64,000 nt of DNA from Neorhizobium alkalisoli (lineage in GTDB: Bacteria > Pseudomonadota > Alphaproteobacteria > Rhizobiales > Rhizobiaceae): NCBI RefSeq assembly GCF_007829835.1, contig NZ_VIWP01000004.1, positions 434,001 to 498,000 of the forward strand, read 5' to 3'. Every line of letters starts with the position of its first letter. The stretch's first letter is position 1. The notes under the pieces are model-generated. The model was given only the letters and a program-made list of their open reading frames with translations. It was not told where the DNA came from and searched no databases. A program made the position numbers and the translations under genes. Below, piece after piece: positions 1 through 8,046 of the stretch.

Positions 1-158
1 GCACGCACCTCCTGTTCTGCGCCAAGAACATCGAGCGTATCGGTGACCACGCGACCAACATCGCCGAGACCATCTATTATATGACCACGGGTGCCCAGCC
101 CGAAGGCGAGCGTCCGAAGGACGACACGTCCAACACGCTTGGCGCTGCCGGCAACTGA
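1..158 (+). CDS. phoU: PhoU phosphate-signalling protein, C-terminal end (partial)
   Basis: Only the last 51 codons lie in the window (reading frame from base 3, TGA at 156-158). The visible peptide contains NIERIGDHATNIAE, the conserved metal-binding motif of the second PhoU helical bundle, followed by a short acidic tail. PhoU is a cytoplasmic peripheral protein that links the Pst phosphate transporter to the PhoR kinase and keeps the Pho regulon off when phosphate is plentiful. It sits 143 bases before phoB on the same strand, the usual end of a rhizobial pst-phoU-phoB operon. Confidence 0.93.
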   Translation, partial: THLLFCAKNIERIGDHATNIAETIYYMTTGAQPEGERPKDDTSNTLGAAGN

Positions 159-301
159 GCTGCCGCAAAAGAACGGCATGCCTTCCGAAAGCCGAAAGTG
201 GTTCGGTAGGCATGCATGAAACAAGTAACCGAAGCGCGGCAGGCGATCCCGAAGAGATCGCCATGCGCTTTGGTCAGGACGAGTGACGGAGCAGATTTCT
301 G

Positions 302-985
302 ATGCAGCCGAAGATCGCAGTGGTGGAAGACGAAGAGGCGCTGAGCGTGCTCCTTCGTTACAATCTTGAAGCCGAAGGCTATGAGGTCGAAACGATCCTG
401 CGGGGCGACGAGGCGGAAATCCGGCTTCAGGAACGTACGCCCGATCTCCTGATCCTCGACTGGATGCTGCCCGGCGTTTCCGGCATCGAACTCTGCCGTC
501 GCCTGCGGATGCGCTCCGAGACCGAACGCCTGCCGATCATCATGCTGACGGCGCGTGGCGAGGAAAGCGAACGGGTTCGCGGCCTCGCAACCGGTGCCGA
601 CGATTATGTCGTCAAGCCGTTCTCGACGCCCGAGCTGATGGCTCGCGTCAAGGCCATGCTGCGCCGCGCCAAGCCGGAAGTGCTCTCCAGCGTTCTGAAG
701 TGCGGTGATATCGAACTCGATCGCGAGACCCATCGCGTTCACCGCAAGAGCCGCGAAGTCCGCCTCGGACCGACCGAATTCCGTCTCCTGGAATTCCTGA
801 TGGCTTCACCCGGCCGCGTCTTTTCGCGCTCGCAGCTTCTGGACGGCGTCTGGGGGCACGACATCTATGTCGACGAGCGCACCGTCGACGTGCATGTCGG
901 CCGCCTGCGCAAGGCCCTCAACTTCTCCAACATGCAGGACGTCATCCGCACCGTCCGCGGCGCCGGTTATTCGATGGAAGCCTGA
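302..985 (+). CDS. phoB: PhoB phosphate regulon response regulator
   Basis: This 227-residue OmpR/PhoB-family regulator has an N-terminal receiver domain (about residues 4-118) with the acidic pair at 10-12, the phospho-acceptor Asp53 in LILDWMLPG and Lys in VVKPFS. A C-terminal winged-helix DNA-binding domain (about 130-226) contains ERTVDVHVGRLRKAL and the ending IRTVRGAGYSME. When phosphorylated by PhoR it binds pho boxes and activates phosphate-scavenging genes. The length is standard. It follows phoU, which strongly supports phoB over other OmpR paralogues. A strong hairpin terminator follows within 20 bases. Confidence 0.95.
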   Translation: MQPKIAVVEDEEALSVLLRYNLEAEGYEVETILRGDEAEIRLQERTPDLLILDWMLPGVSGIELCRRLRMRSETERLPIIMLTARGEESERVRGLATGADDYVVKPFSTPELMARVKAMLRRAKPEVLSSVLKCGDIELDRETHRVHRKSREVRLGPTEFRLLEFLMASPGRVFSRSQLLDGVWGHDIYVDERTVDVHVGRLRKALNFSNMQDVIRTVRGAGYSMEA

Positions 986-1004
986 TTGTTCGGAATGGTT
1001 TTAT

Positions 1005-1040
1005 GAAAAGCCGGAGATCGGATCGATCTCCGGCTTTTTC
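1005..1040. terminator. Bidirectional intrinsic terminator after phoB
   Basis: GAAAAGCCGGAGATC (1005-1019) pairs perfectly with GATCTCCGGCTTTTTC (1025-1040). The arms are A-rich on the left and T-rich on the right, so the hairpin has a U-tract in both directions. It can end both phoB and the convergent gene at 1049-1480. Confidence 0.9.
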
Positions 1041-1048
1041 ATTTGTGC

Positions 1049-1480
1049 TCAAGCCGTGCGGTTCTGCCATTCCGGCAGCGGGAACAGGCGATCATAAGCC
1101 CAGTTGAAAACGAAGGCATAGACCACATAGAAAAGCGCAAAGGCGATATCCATCACCAGCGCTTCGGTCAGGCTGATGCCGAGCTTCCAGGCCATGAACG
1201 GCAGGAGGATGACGAGCAGGCCGGCCTCGAACAGGATCGCATGCAGGACGCGGACGATCGGTGTCTTCAACGTTCCGCCTGTCTTCCAGCGCATCAGCCG
1301 GTCGAAGCCGAGATTGTAGAGATAGTTCCAGATCGTCGCGATCGTCGCCGAGACGATGCCGACAATACCGATATCGCTAGCGGGTATGTGAAAGGCGAGG
1401 GAGCCGAGCGGGATGATGATCAGAAGCCCGATCAGCTCAAAGCCGATGGCGTGACGAATACGGTCGCGTGTCGAGCGCAT
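1049..1480 (-). CDS. PACE-family (AceI-like) multidrug/biocide efflux transporter
   Basis: The 143-residue membrane protein shows four hydrophobic segments (about 13-32, 38-58, 80-100, 108-130). It has the two tandem bacterial-transmembrane-pair repeats typical of proteobacterial antimicrobial compound efflux (PACE) proteins: RHAIGFELIG, then NYLYNLGFDRL at the first repeat end, and RVLHAILFEAG, then FNWAYDRLFP at the second. The Glu in the first helix (FELIG) matches the residue needed for proton-coupled transport in AceI. Family members export chlorhexidine, proflavine and short-chain diamines across the inner membrane. The gene is convergent with phoB and shares its terminator. The substrate cannot be read from sequence. 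Confidence 0.85.
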   Translation of the reverse strand: MRSTRDRIRHAIGFELIGLLIIIPLGSLAFHIPASDIGIVGIVSATIATIWNYLYNLGFDRLMRWKTGGTLKTPIVRVLHAILFEAGLLVILLPFMAWKLGISLTEALVMDIAFALFYVVYAFVFNWAYDRLFPLPEWQNRTA

Positions 1481-1715
1481 AAATTACCCCTTGGGTCTGT
1501 CCGGGCCGTCCCGGAATGCATACCCAATTTGGGGAGGTCGTCCTCACCGCTTAGATAAGTGGTCAATCTCTGTGCATCAAGAGGAATTTGTAGGCAAATT
1601 GGCGAGGATGGACGCTTAGATGCAGACTATCGGCCTTTCTTGATGTCGTTAAGGCTGCGATATTTTGCGATAATATCTGGACGAGATGCGATATTTCGTG
1701 CGATCTATATACCGC

Positions 1716-1967
1716 ATGAAGACGATCGTCCTTACAGCTTCGGCCGCTAAAGATTTCGACAGGCTTCCTGCTGATGGGCGAAGGCAGGTGAGCGATGGTC
1801 TTGATCAATACGCCATGACCGGCGAGGGCGATGTGAAGGCCCTTTCGGGCCGCGATGGTTACCGCCTGCGCATCGGCCGCTACCGCGTAATCTTCGACGA
1901 AGACCGGAATACCATTCTCGCGATCTATATCGGTAAACGCGAGACGACGACCTATAGCCGAGCATGA
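1716..1967 (+). CDS. RelE/ParE-superfamily toxin
   Basis: From the ATG at 1716 this encodes 83 residues with the RelE/ParE fold signature: MKTIVLTASAAKDFDRLP, then DVKALSGRDGYRLRIGRYRVIF and a terminal IYIGKRETTTY. The basic and tyrosine residues (YRLRIGRYR, GKRETTTY) match RelE-type ribosome-dependent mRNA interferases. An in-frame ATG at 1686 would add ten residues and has a weak GGACGAG upstream; I prefer 1716 because the fold starts there. The toxin precedes its antitoxin (ends 10 bases before 1978), the reversed order of higBA/relBE-like modules with Xre antitoxins. The flanks are AT-richer than neighbouring genes. Confidence 0.85.
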   Translation: MKTIVLTASAAKDFDRLPADGRRQVSDGLDQYAMTGEGDVKALSGRDGYRLRIGRYRVIFDEDRNTILAIYIGKRETTTYSRA

Positions 1968-1977
1968 GGAAAGAGAA

Positions 1978-2379
1978 ATGCTGAGCTTTCAGACGTTACA
2001 GATCATCACCTCCCCGAGTGGCGAGGAAATGGTCGTCCTGTCGAAGAAAGAGTTCGACGCGCTTGCCGCACGCGTCGAGGAGTATGACGAAGACGCCGAC
2101 GATATAGCCGTTTACGATGCTCGCAAGGCGGAGTTGGAAAATCAGGGTGATGCGGGGTTGATGCCGTTAGAGGTGTCACAGGCGATCTTGAAGGGAGATA
2201 GCCGGCTGCGGGCGATCCGAAAATATCGCGGATTAAGCCAGGTTGATCTGGCAACTGCCAGCCGGACTGCCCAGGGGCACATTTCTGATATCGAAAAAAG
2301 CCGCCGAAGCCTGACAGACGCGACAGCCGAACGTCTCGCAGCCGCAATGGATGTGCCCGCGGGATGGCTGAAAGGCTGA
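1978..2379 (+). CDS. Xre-family HTH antitoxin of the RelE-type toxin
   Basis: The 133-residue protein has an N-terminal part with a Phd-like stretch (SGEEMVVLSKKEFDAL) and an acidic linker, then an Xre/Cro helix-turn-helix at about residues 77-130 (LRAIRKYRGLSQVDLA, QGHISDIEKSRRS, AERLAAAMDVPAGWL). A GAGGAAAG Shine-Dalgarno lies six bases before the ATG. It should neutralise the toxin encoded just upstream and repress the shared promoter through its HTH. A short hairpin terminator follows at 2415-2444. Confidence 0.85.
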   Translation: MLSFQTLQIITSPSGEEMVVLSKKEFDALAARVEEYDEDADDIAVYDARKAELENQGDAGLMPLEVSQAILKGDSRLRAIRKYRGLSQVDLATASRTAQGHISDIEKSRRSLTDATAERLAAAMDVPAGWLKG

Positions 2380-2414
2380 TATCGACAGCTATTCAAAAAT
2401 TGGAAGGCAAAGAA

Positions 2415-2444
2415 AAAGCCGCCGGCGGATGCGCTGGCGGCTTT
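2415..2444 (+). terminator. Hairpin terminator between the toxin-antitoxin pair and gcrA
   Basis: AAAGCCGCC (2415-2423) pairs with GGCGGCTTT (2436-2444). It has A residues on the left and Ts on the right and separates the plus-strand TA pair from the convergent gcrA, so it can serve both. Confidence 0.75.
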
Positions 2445-2473
2445 CGATCTTGTCCTCGTGATGTCCGCAGCGA

Positions 2474-3013
2474 TCAGGCGCGTGCGGCAGCAGCCTTGCG
2501 GCGATCATGCGCCGGCTGGTAGGCGAGGCGTGCGTGATAGCTGCAATAGGGCGAAGAATCCTGGGATTCGCAGCCGCAGAAGTGGAAATCGTCCGTCAGC
2601 GGATCGCCGACCGGCCATTTGCAGGTGCGCTCGGTCAGGTCCGTCAGCGAAAGGCGGCGCGCGATCGGCACGACGACGTTGGAGGCCGGGCGATACGTGG
2701 TCTCCTGGACGGCATCGATTTCGATGTCTTCCTGGAGGGCGGTTGCGCCGAGGCTGCGGGTGACGGGACGCGGTGCGACGCGTGCCTGGAAAGTCTGGGG
2801 GCGAGGAGCAGCGGCTGCCGCGCGCTTGGCAGCGGGCCGTCCGGTTGCCACCGTGCCGCCGGATTTCGCTCGGCCCGGCAGGTCGAGGCGGTGCACCTTG
2901 CCAATCACGGCATTGCGGCTCACGCCTCCAAGTTGCGCTGCGATCTGACTGGCGCTAAGGCCTTCGGACCACAATTTCTTCAGTCTTTCGACCCGCTCGT
3001 CAGTCCAGTTCAT
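2474..3013 (-). CDS. gcrA: GcrA cell-cycle regulator
   Basis: This 179-residue protein starts with the diagnostic GcrA N-terminus: MNWTDERVERLKKLWSEG, then SASQIAAQLGGVSRNAVIGK and VHRLDLPGR, an HTH that recognises DNA methylated by CcrM. A low-complexity Ala/Pro linker (about residues 55-115) leads to a C-terminal Cys/His-rich part (RTCKWPVGDP, FHFCGCESQDSSPYCSYHARLA) that contacts the sigma-70 holoenzyme. In alphaproteobacteria GcrA activates S-phase cell-cycle genes. The gene is divergent from the argD leader. Length and motifs are complete. Confidence 0.95.
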   Translation of the reverse strand: MNWTDERVERLKKLWSEGLSASQIAAQLGGVSRNAVIGKVHRLDLPGRAKSGGTVATGRPAAKRAAAAAPRPQTFQARVAPRPVTRSLGATALQEDIEIDAVQETTYRPASNVVVPIARRLSLTDLTERTCKWPVGDPLTDDFHFCGCESQDSSPYCSYHARLAYQPAHDRRKAAAARA

Positions 3014-3434
3014 GCCCGTTCTCCGCCTTTGAACGTTGCAGGCATGCAGAATCCGTCAACCTTTGCGGCGAAATAAATCCGCCGCACCCACTATATCTAT
3101 GCTTTAGGTGACTAGTTCCGCCGCATGCGTTCTAGTAATTGAACATTAACCTAGTGTGAGGCTGACTCGGTGGCAAGAGTCGGCGGAATCACCTTGAATC
3201 GATTTCTCGGTTTTCCCCAACTTGCTACCCGGCAGAGTCATATTTGTCACAGCCGCCGTCCGCCCCCGCGAAAGCCTTGCAACCACTCGTAAATGCCCAA
3301 GTTTTATTGACATTAGGGCCCTAAACCATAATAGTGCCCCCGGCCGCCCAGTGGGCGGCATTTTTGATTTTTCGGCCGGCAATCCAGCACTTTTGAGCGT
3401 GGATCTGCCGAGTGTTTCTAGGAGTGATGTCGCC
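3014..3434 (+). promoter_or_regulatory. gcrA-argD divergent intergenic region / long argD leader
   Basis: This 421-base stretch carries the divergent promoters of gcrA and argD. It has no credible coding frame. The right half contains a strong terminator-like hairpin (described separately at 3340-3379), so the argD transcript probably has a long leader. No canonical repressor site was recognised. Confidence 0.5.
3340..3379 (+). terminator. Terminator-like hairpin with alternative pairing in the argD leader
   Basis: GCCGCCC (3343-3349) pairs with GGGCGGC (3353-3359) around a three-base loop, and is followed by a broken U-tract (3360-3372), the form of an intrinsic terminator about 60 bases before the argD start. 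CCGGCCG (3340-3346) can instead pair with CGGCCGG (3373-3379), which would disrupt the left arm of the terminator. Two exclusive structures suggest transcription attenuation. Alternatively the hairpin may simply end a short upstream transcript. Confidence 0.6.
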
Positions 3435-4631
3435 ATGGCTGAAGCCGCCCTTTACGACACCTTTGCCCGGGTCCCCCTGCGCTTCGAGCGCGGCGAGGGC
3501 GTATGGCTCGTGACGGAAGGCGGCGAGCGATATCTGGATTTCGGCGCCGGCATCGCCGTCAACTCGCTCGGCCATTCCCATCCGCATCTCGTCGAGGCGC
3601 TGACCGAGCAGGCGAACAAGGTCTGGCACACGTCGAACCTGTACGAGGTTCCGGGCCAGGAAAGACTGTCGCGCCGGCTGGTCGACAATTCCTTCGCGGA
3701 CAAGGTGTTCTTCACCAATTCTGGTGCCGAGGCGCTGGAATGCGCCATCAAGACTGCTCGTCGCTACCAGTATGTGAAGGGCCATCCGGAAAAATTCCAT
3801 ATCGTCACCTTCGAAGGCGCCTTCCATGGCCGCACGCTGGCAACGATCGCCGCCGGCGGCCAGGCGAAATATCTCGAAGGTTTCGGCCCCAAGGTCGAAG
3901 GTTTCGATCAGGTGCCTTTCGGTGATCTCGAAGCCCTGAAGGCTGCCGTCACGGAAAAGACCGCCGCGATCCTGATCGAGCCGATCCAGGGCGAGGGCGG
4001 TATTCGTCCCGTGCCGAAGGAGTTTCTGGCTGCGCTGCGCGATATCTGCGACCAGAACGGCCTTCTGCTGATCTTCGACGAAGTCCAGTGCGGCGTCGGC
4101 CGTACGGGAAAAATGTTTGCCTATGAATGGACCGGCGTGGCGCCGGATATCATGGCACTTGCCAAGGGCATCGGTGGCGGTTTCCCGCTCGGTGCGTGCC
4201 TTGCAACGGCAGAAGCCGCCTCGGGCATGACGGCCGGCGTGCATGGCACGACCTATGGCGGCAACCCGCTCGCCATGGCGGTCGGCAATGCGGTTCTGGA
4301 TGTCATGCTGGCTGAAGGTTTCCTCGAAAACGTCCGTGACGTTTCGCTGGTCTTCCGCCAGGGCCTGGCAAGCCTCAAGGACCGTTTCCCTGATGTCATC
4401 GAAGAAATCCGCGGCGAAGGCCTGCTGCTCGGCATCAAGGCCAAGCTGCTGGCCGGCGAACTCGTCGGCGCCATGCGCGATGAAAAAATGCTGGCCGTGC
4501 CGGCGGGCGACAATGTCGTGCGTTTGCTGCCGCCGCTGACGATTACAGCGCAGGAAGCCCGCGAAGGCCTTTCGCGCATCGAAAAGGCGGCCGAAAAACT
4601 GGCCGCCGCCGAATTGAAGAAATCCGCTTAA
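3435..4631 (+). CDS. argD: Acetylornithine aminotransferase
   Basis: From the ATG at 3435 (AGGAG just upstream) it encodes 398 residues, normal for class-III acetylornithine transaminases. Visible motifs are [17 protein letters not shown] (PLP phosphate binding), the [15 protein letters not shown] block with the Asp that contacts the PLP ring nitrogen, and the PLP Lys244 in [15 protein letters not shown]. It converts N-acetylglutamate semialdehyde to N-acetylornithine with glutamate as amino donor and may also serve lysine synthesis (DapC activity). Upstream in-frame codons exist back to 3222, but they cover the leader hairpin and do not resemble ArgD. argF follows 54 bases later, so the two are likely co-transcribed. 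Confidence 0.94.
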   Translation: MAEAALYDTFARVPLRFERGEGVWLVTEGGERYLDFGAGIAVNSLGHSHPHLVEALTEQANKVWHTSNLYEVPGQERLSRRLVDNSFADKVFFTNSGAEALECAIKTARRYQYVKGHPEKFHIVTFEGAFHGRTLATIAAGGQAKYLEGFGPKVEGFDQVPFGDLEALKAAVTEKTAAILIEPIQGEGGIRPVPKEFLAALRDICDQNGLLLIFDEVQCGVGRTGKMFAYEWTGVAPDIMALAKGIGGGFPLGACLATAEAASGMTAGVHGTTYGGNPLAMAVGNAVLDVMLAEGFLENVRDVSLVFRQGLASLKDRFPDVIEEIRGEGLLLGIKAKLLAGELVGAMRDEKMLAVPAGDNVVRLLPPLTITAQEAREGLSRIEKAAEKLAAAELKKSA

Positions 4632-4685
4632 AGGGGTGATTAGAGGGAAGCCATTGGTGGTTCCCTCGTCATAAGGGACCAGGAC

Positions 4686-5603
4686 ATGGCAGCACCGAAA
4701 CATTTTCTCGATCTCTCGACAGTGTCCTCGACGGACCTGCGCACGATCCTGGAAGACGCCAAGGTGCGAAAGCAGGCCAACAAGGCCGGCACCGAGGCAA
4801 AGCCTCTGGCCGGCAAGATGCTGGCGATGATCTTCGAAAAGCCCTCGACCCGTACCCGCGTCTCCTTCGATGTCGGCATGCGCCAGCTCGGCGGCGAAAC
4901 GCTGTTCCTCTCGGGCACCGAAATGCAGCTGGGCCGCGCCGAAACGATCGGTGATACGGCAAAGGTCCTCTCGCGTTACGTCGATGCGATCATGATCCGC
5001 ACCACCGATCATACGCGCCTGATGGAACTGGCCGAACATGCCACCGTGCCGGTCATCAATGCGCTGACCGACGACACGCATCCGTGCCAGATCATGGCCG
5101 ATATCATGACCTTCGAGGAACATCGCGGTCCGGTAAAGGGCAAGACCATCGCCTGGACCGGCGACGGCAACAATGTCCTGCATTCCTTCGTCGAAGGTGC
5201 CGCCCGTTTCGGCTACAAGATGAACATGGCCGTGCCCATGGGCTCCGAGCCGCATGACAAGTTCCTGAACTGGGCCCGCAACAATGGCGGCGAGATCGCG
5301 CTCTATCATGATGCCGAACGCGCCGTGGCCGATGTCGATCTCGTCGTCACCGACACCTGGGTGTCGATGAACCAGGAACACAAGGCGCGCGGCCACAACA
5401 TCTTCCAGCCCTATCAGGTCAACAAGGCGCTGATGCAGCTGGCCGACAAGGACGCGCTTTTCATGCACTGCCTGCCGGCCCATCGCGGCGAGGAAGTGAC
5501 CAACGAGATCATCGACGGTCCGCAGTCGGTCGTGTTCGACGAGGCGGAAAACCGCCTTCACGCGCAAAAGTCCATCCTTGCATGGTGCTTCGGCGTCGTC
5601 TGA
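4686..5603 (+). CDS. argF: Ornithine carbamoyltransferase
   Basis: This 305-residue OTCase has the carbamoyl-phosphate loop [10 protein letters not shown] (about residues 53-62), [11 protein letters not shown] in the middle, and the C-terminal ornithine-binding [12 protein letters not shown]. It makes citrulline from ornithine and carbamoyl phosphate in the cytoplasm. It follows argD and precedes hslO, an order widely conserved in rhizobia. The start is supported by an upstream GGGACCAGGAC and by the family N-terminus ([11 protein letters not shown]). Confidence 0.95.
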   Translation: MAAPKHFLDLSTVSSTDLRTILEDAKVRKQANKAGTEAKPLAGKMLAMIFEKPSTRTRVSFDVGMRQLGGETLFLSGTEMQLGRAETIGDTAKVLSRYVDAIMIRTTDHTRLMELAEHATVPVINALTDDTHPCQIMADIMTFEEHRGPVKGKTIAWTGDGNNVLHSFVEGAARFGYKMNMAVPMGSEPHDKFLNWARNNGGEIALYHDAERAVADVDLVVTDTWVSMNQEHKARGHNIFQPYQVNKALMQLADKDALFMHCLPAHRGEEVTNEIIDGPQSVVFDEAENRLHAQKSILAWCFGVV

Positions 5604-5645
5604 GCGCCTGACAGCCCTTTGCGACCGGGACTGACGTCTTGAATT

Positions 5646-5676
5646 GCCGTCGGGATGCCCCCATCTGACGGCTTTC
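5646..5676 (+). terminator. Possible weak terminator after argF
   Basis: GCCGTC (5646-5651) pairs with GACGGC (5667-5672), followed by a short T-run. It lies in the 201-base gap between argF and hslO. The stem is short and the U-tract brief, so read-through into hslO is possible. Confidence 0.45.
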
Positions 5677-5804
5677 AAAACATGCGCTGCCGAAAGATGG
5701 CGGCGCCTCAACACAAGATTGTCGAGCATCTATCCTCCGGCCAGCGGTTCCGCTCGGGCCGGCGCTTGTGTAAAAGGCGTGGGTATGCGGCATGAAGGAG
5801 TGGA

Positions 5805-6797
5805 ATGATGGCTGAAGCAACTGTTGAACTGAACGATCTCGACTTTGCCGGTGACGACCGTGTCGTGCCCTTCCAGGTGGATGGGCTCGATGTGCGCGGC
5901 CGCGCCGTCCAGCTCGGCCCGCTTCTTAATGCCATCCTCGGCCGTCACGATTATCCGGCGCCGGTCGCCCGGCTGCTGGCCGAAGCGATCGTGCTGACGG
6001 CGCTGCTCGGTTCGTCGCTCAAGTTCGAGGGAAAATTCACCATGCAGACCAAGGGCAATGGCCCGGTCGATCTGCTGGTTGCGGATTTTTCGACGCCGGA
6101 CTCCCTGCGAGCCTATGCCCGGTTTGATGAAGAGGCGCTGGCGGCTGCAGTGACGGAGGGTCGTATCTCGCCGCCAGAATTGCTCGGCGAAGGCATCCTT
6201 GCTTTCACCATCGATCAGGGCCGTGGCATGCAGCCCTATCAGGGCATCGTGCCGCTCGATGGCTCTTCGCTGGAAGAGATCGCCGGCGTCTATTTTCGCC
6301 AGTCGGAACAGATCCCGACGAGGGTGCGCCTCGGTGTCGCCGAACTGTTCGATCGTGATGAAGACGGCAAGCCGCGCCATAACTGGCGGGCGGGTGGTCT
6401 CGTCGCGCAGTTCCTGCCGGAAGCGCCGGAGCGGATGCGCCATCCGGACCTGCATGGAGGCGATGGCGACGAACGCGATTTTGACCAGGCCGAAGACGAC
6501 AGCTGGACCGAAGTCAGAAGCCTTGTCGAAACGATCGACACGGACGAGTTGACCGATCCGCAGGTGGCGATCGAACGGCTGCTCTATCGCCTGTTCCACG
6601 AGCGCGGCGTGCGCGTTTACGAGCCGCAGGGCGTCTATGATCGCTGCAGCTGTTCGCGCGACAAGCTCAAGGGCGTGCTTCAGGGGTTCAGCGCAGAAGA
6701 GATCGAGGCCAGCCAGGAAGACGGCCAGATCGCCGTCACCTGCGAATTCTGCTCGACGACCTACCGCTTCGAGACGGCCGAATTCGCGGCGGCCTGA
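5805..6797 (+). CDS. hslO: Hsp33 redox-regulated holdase chaperone
   Basis: The 330-residue protein matches Hsp33: an N-terminal chaperone body (about 15-270) followed by the zinc redox switch with CSC (in YDRCSCSRDKLKG) and CEFC (in VTCEFCSTTYRF) about thirty residues apart. When oxidised the zinc is lost, disulfides form and the protein binds unfolding proteins in the cytoplasm. Two adjacent ATGs (5805, 5808) follow a GGAGTGG ribosome site; either may be used. All four switch cysteines are present. It is the third gene of the argD-argF-hslO block. Confidence 0.95.
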   Translation: MMAEATVELNDLDFAGDDRVVPFQVDGLDVRGRAVQLGPLLNAILGRHDYPAPVARLLAEAIVLTALLGSSLKFEGKFTMQTKGNGPVDLLVADFSTPDSLRAYARFDEEALAAAVTEGRISPPELLGEGILAFTIDQGRGMQPYQGIVPLDGSSLEEIAGVYFRQSEQIPTRVRLGVAELFDRDEDGKPRHNWRAGGLVAQFLPEAPERMRHPDLHGGDGDERDFDQAEDDSWTEVRSLVETIDTDELTDPQVAIERLLYRLFHERGVRVYEPQGVYDRCSCSRDKLKGVLQGFSAEEIEASQEDGQIAVTCEFCSTTYRFETAEFAAA

Positions 6798-6820
6798 ACC
6801 AAGTCTCGATTGATAAACTC

Positions 6821-6859
6821 AGATCAGGCTGCAACTGGATTTCAGTTGCAGCCTGATCT
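6821..6859. promoter_or_regulatory. 17-bp inverted repeat in the hicAB promoter region
   Basis: AGATCAGGCTGCAACTG (6821-6837) and CAGTTGCAGCCTGATCT (6843-6859) are perfect inverted copies around five bases. A TATATT-like -10 starts right at the right arm and hicA begins 23 bases further on. There is no U-tract, so an operator for the HicB RHH domain fits better than a terminator, although the same hairpin could also stall transcription leaving hslO. Confidence 0.65.
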
Positions 6860-6882
6860 ATATTGTGGCTTGAGGGCAAGCC

Positions 6883-7134
6883 ATGGTGGCGAACGAAAAG
6901 CTTATTGCTGAATTCAGAACCTGCCGTGGGCCTTTTCCCTATCGGGATCTGGTCAGGATGCTTGTGTCTCTCGGTTACGACGAAGCGAGTACAGGCGGCG
7001 GCAGCCGAAGGCGTTTTGTCCATCGGAAGACTGGCCATGTCATCAGGCTTCACGAGCCTCACCCTGGTAACGAGGTGAAGCCTTACATGGTGCGCCAGAT
7101 CAGGGACGTGCTGATCGAATTGAGGCTGATATGA
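6883..7134 (+). CDS. hicA: HicA-type mRNA interferase toxin
   Basis: This small protein (83 residues) has the HicA double-stranded-RNA-binding-like fold: an N-terminal helix (PYRDLVRMLVSLGYDE), then the key GGGSRRRFVHRKTGHVIRLHEPHP segment ending in the catalytic-His stretch (split here as GGGSRRRF, HRKTGHVIRLHEPHP), and the C-terminal helix VRQIRDVLIELRL. HicA toxins cleave mRNA. The stop overlaps the start of hicB by four bases (ATGA), the usual coupling in this module. Confidence 0.9.
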   Translation: MVANEKLIAEFRTCRGPFPYRDLVRMLVSLGYDEASTGGGSRRRFVHRKTGHVIRLHEPHPGNEVKPYMVRQIRDVLIELRLI

Positions 7135-7478
7135 AGACTTTGAGCTATAATGGATATCAGGCTGCCGTCGAGTTCGAGGACGGACAGCTTTTCGTGCGCG
7201 TCCTGCATATTCAGGATCTGCTTGTCGGCGAATGTGATGCGGCGTCCGAGGCTCAGAAAATTTTCGAAGGTCTGATCGACGCCTATCTCGAAGATTGCCT
7301 CGAGCTCGGAAAAGAACCCGACAAGCCTTTCAAGGGGACGTTCAACATCCGCGTTGCGCCGGAGCTTCACCGACAGGCTGCCATGCTCGCAGCGGAGCAG
7401 GGGGTAACACTGAACAAATGGGTATCTACTGCCTTAGAGGAGAAGCTTCAGGCGGTTCAACACACCTTGGCGTCTTGA
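7131..7478 (+). CDS. hicB: HicB-type antitoxin with RHH domain
   Basis: The 115-residue protein has an N-terminal HicB partial-RNase-H fold (YQAAVEFEDGQLFVRVLHI, then a helix rich in acidic residues ending in LGKEPDKPF) and a C-terminal Arc/MetJ ribbon-helix-helix (GTFNIRVAPELHRQAAMLA, QGVTLNKWVSTALEEKL). It binds HicA and should repress the operon by binding DNA; the inverted repeat at 6821-6859 is the obvious site. It overlaps hicA by four bases. Confidence 0.9.
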   Translation: MKTLSYNGYQAAVEFEDGQLFVRVLHIQDLLVGECDAASEAQKIFEGLIDAYLEDCLELGKEPDKPFKGTFNIRVAPELHRQAAMLAAEQGVTLNKWVSTALEEKLQAVQHTLAS

Positions 7479-7497
7479 ACCGCCGACAGGTTTGCAT

Positions 7498-7890
7498 TCA
7501 GTTCAGGATTCGGGTCAGTCCCGGTGAATCCAGAGAGAAAGCGGGGATGTCTACCTTGAACATCTCGCCTTCTTCCGTCTGCATGTCGTAATGGCCGAAC
7601 ATCACGCCGGACGGCGTGTCGAGCGGGCAGCCGGAAGAATATTCATAAGTATCGCCGGGTTGCAGGCGCGGCTGTTCGCCGACGACGCCAGGACCATCGA
7701 CTTCGTCCACCAGACCGTTTTCGTCGGTAATATTCCAGTAGCGATGCACCAGACGCACCGTATGGACCGAATGGTTTTCGATCACGATGCGATAGCCCCA
7801 TACGTAGCGGCTATCCTCGGGGGCGGACTGCTCCTCAAGGTAATACGGCTCTACGGAAACTTCGATATCTTTTGTCCGGGCCCGGTACAT
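7498..7890 (-). CDS. apaG: ApaG family protein (DUF525)
   Basis: From [18 protein letters not shown] the product has 130 residues, the standard ApaG length; two in-frame Met codons upstream (to 7914) would add eight atypical residues. The immunoglobulin-like beta fold is supported by [25 protein letters not shown], the glycine-rich [16 protein letters not shown] and [17 protein letters not shown]. ApaG proteins were linked to cobalt/magnesium resistance and bind pyrophosphate in some species; the cellular role is still uncertain. The gene lies downstream of metZ on the same strand, as in many rhizobia. Confidence 0.92.
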   Translation of the reverse strand: MYRARTKDIEVSVEPYYLEEQSAPEDSRYVWGYRIVIENHSVHTVRLVHRYWNITDENGLVDEVDGPGVVGEQPRLQPGDTYEYSSGCPLDTPSGVMFGHYDMQTEEGEMFKVDIPAFSLDSPGLTRILN

Positions 7891-8007
7891 TGGCGCCTCT
7901 ACCATCCTCATCATGGGGATATCGTATAAGGCCGGGAAAAGGTCAAGAAAACTCGGCGTAACCGCGCTTTGAGCGAGCGATTACTTGATGTTAGGGATAA
8001 CTTATAT

Positions 8008-8034
8008 GGTGAATCCGGGCGTCCCGGATTCACC
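8008..8034. terminator. Strong hairpin between metZ and apaG
   Basis: GGTGAATCCGGG (8008-8019) pairs perfectly with CCCGGATTCACC (8023-8034) around three bases. A T-run follows on the plus strand, while both flanking genes are on the minus strand where the following bases are ATATAAG. It may end metZ transcription or process the transcript; orientation is ambiguous. Confidence 0.5.
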
Positions 8035-8046
8035 TTTTTAAAGGGT

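Noticed and set aside
3321..5729. An 802-codon minus-strand open frame across argD and argF
   Set aside because: It is fully antisense to two well-recognised enzymes; long antisense frames are usual in GC-rich genes.
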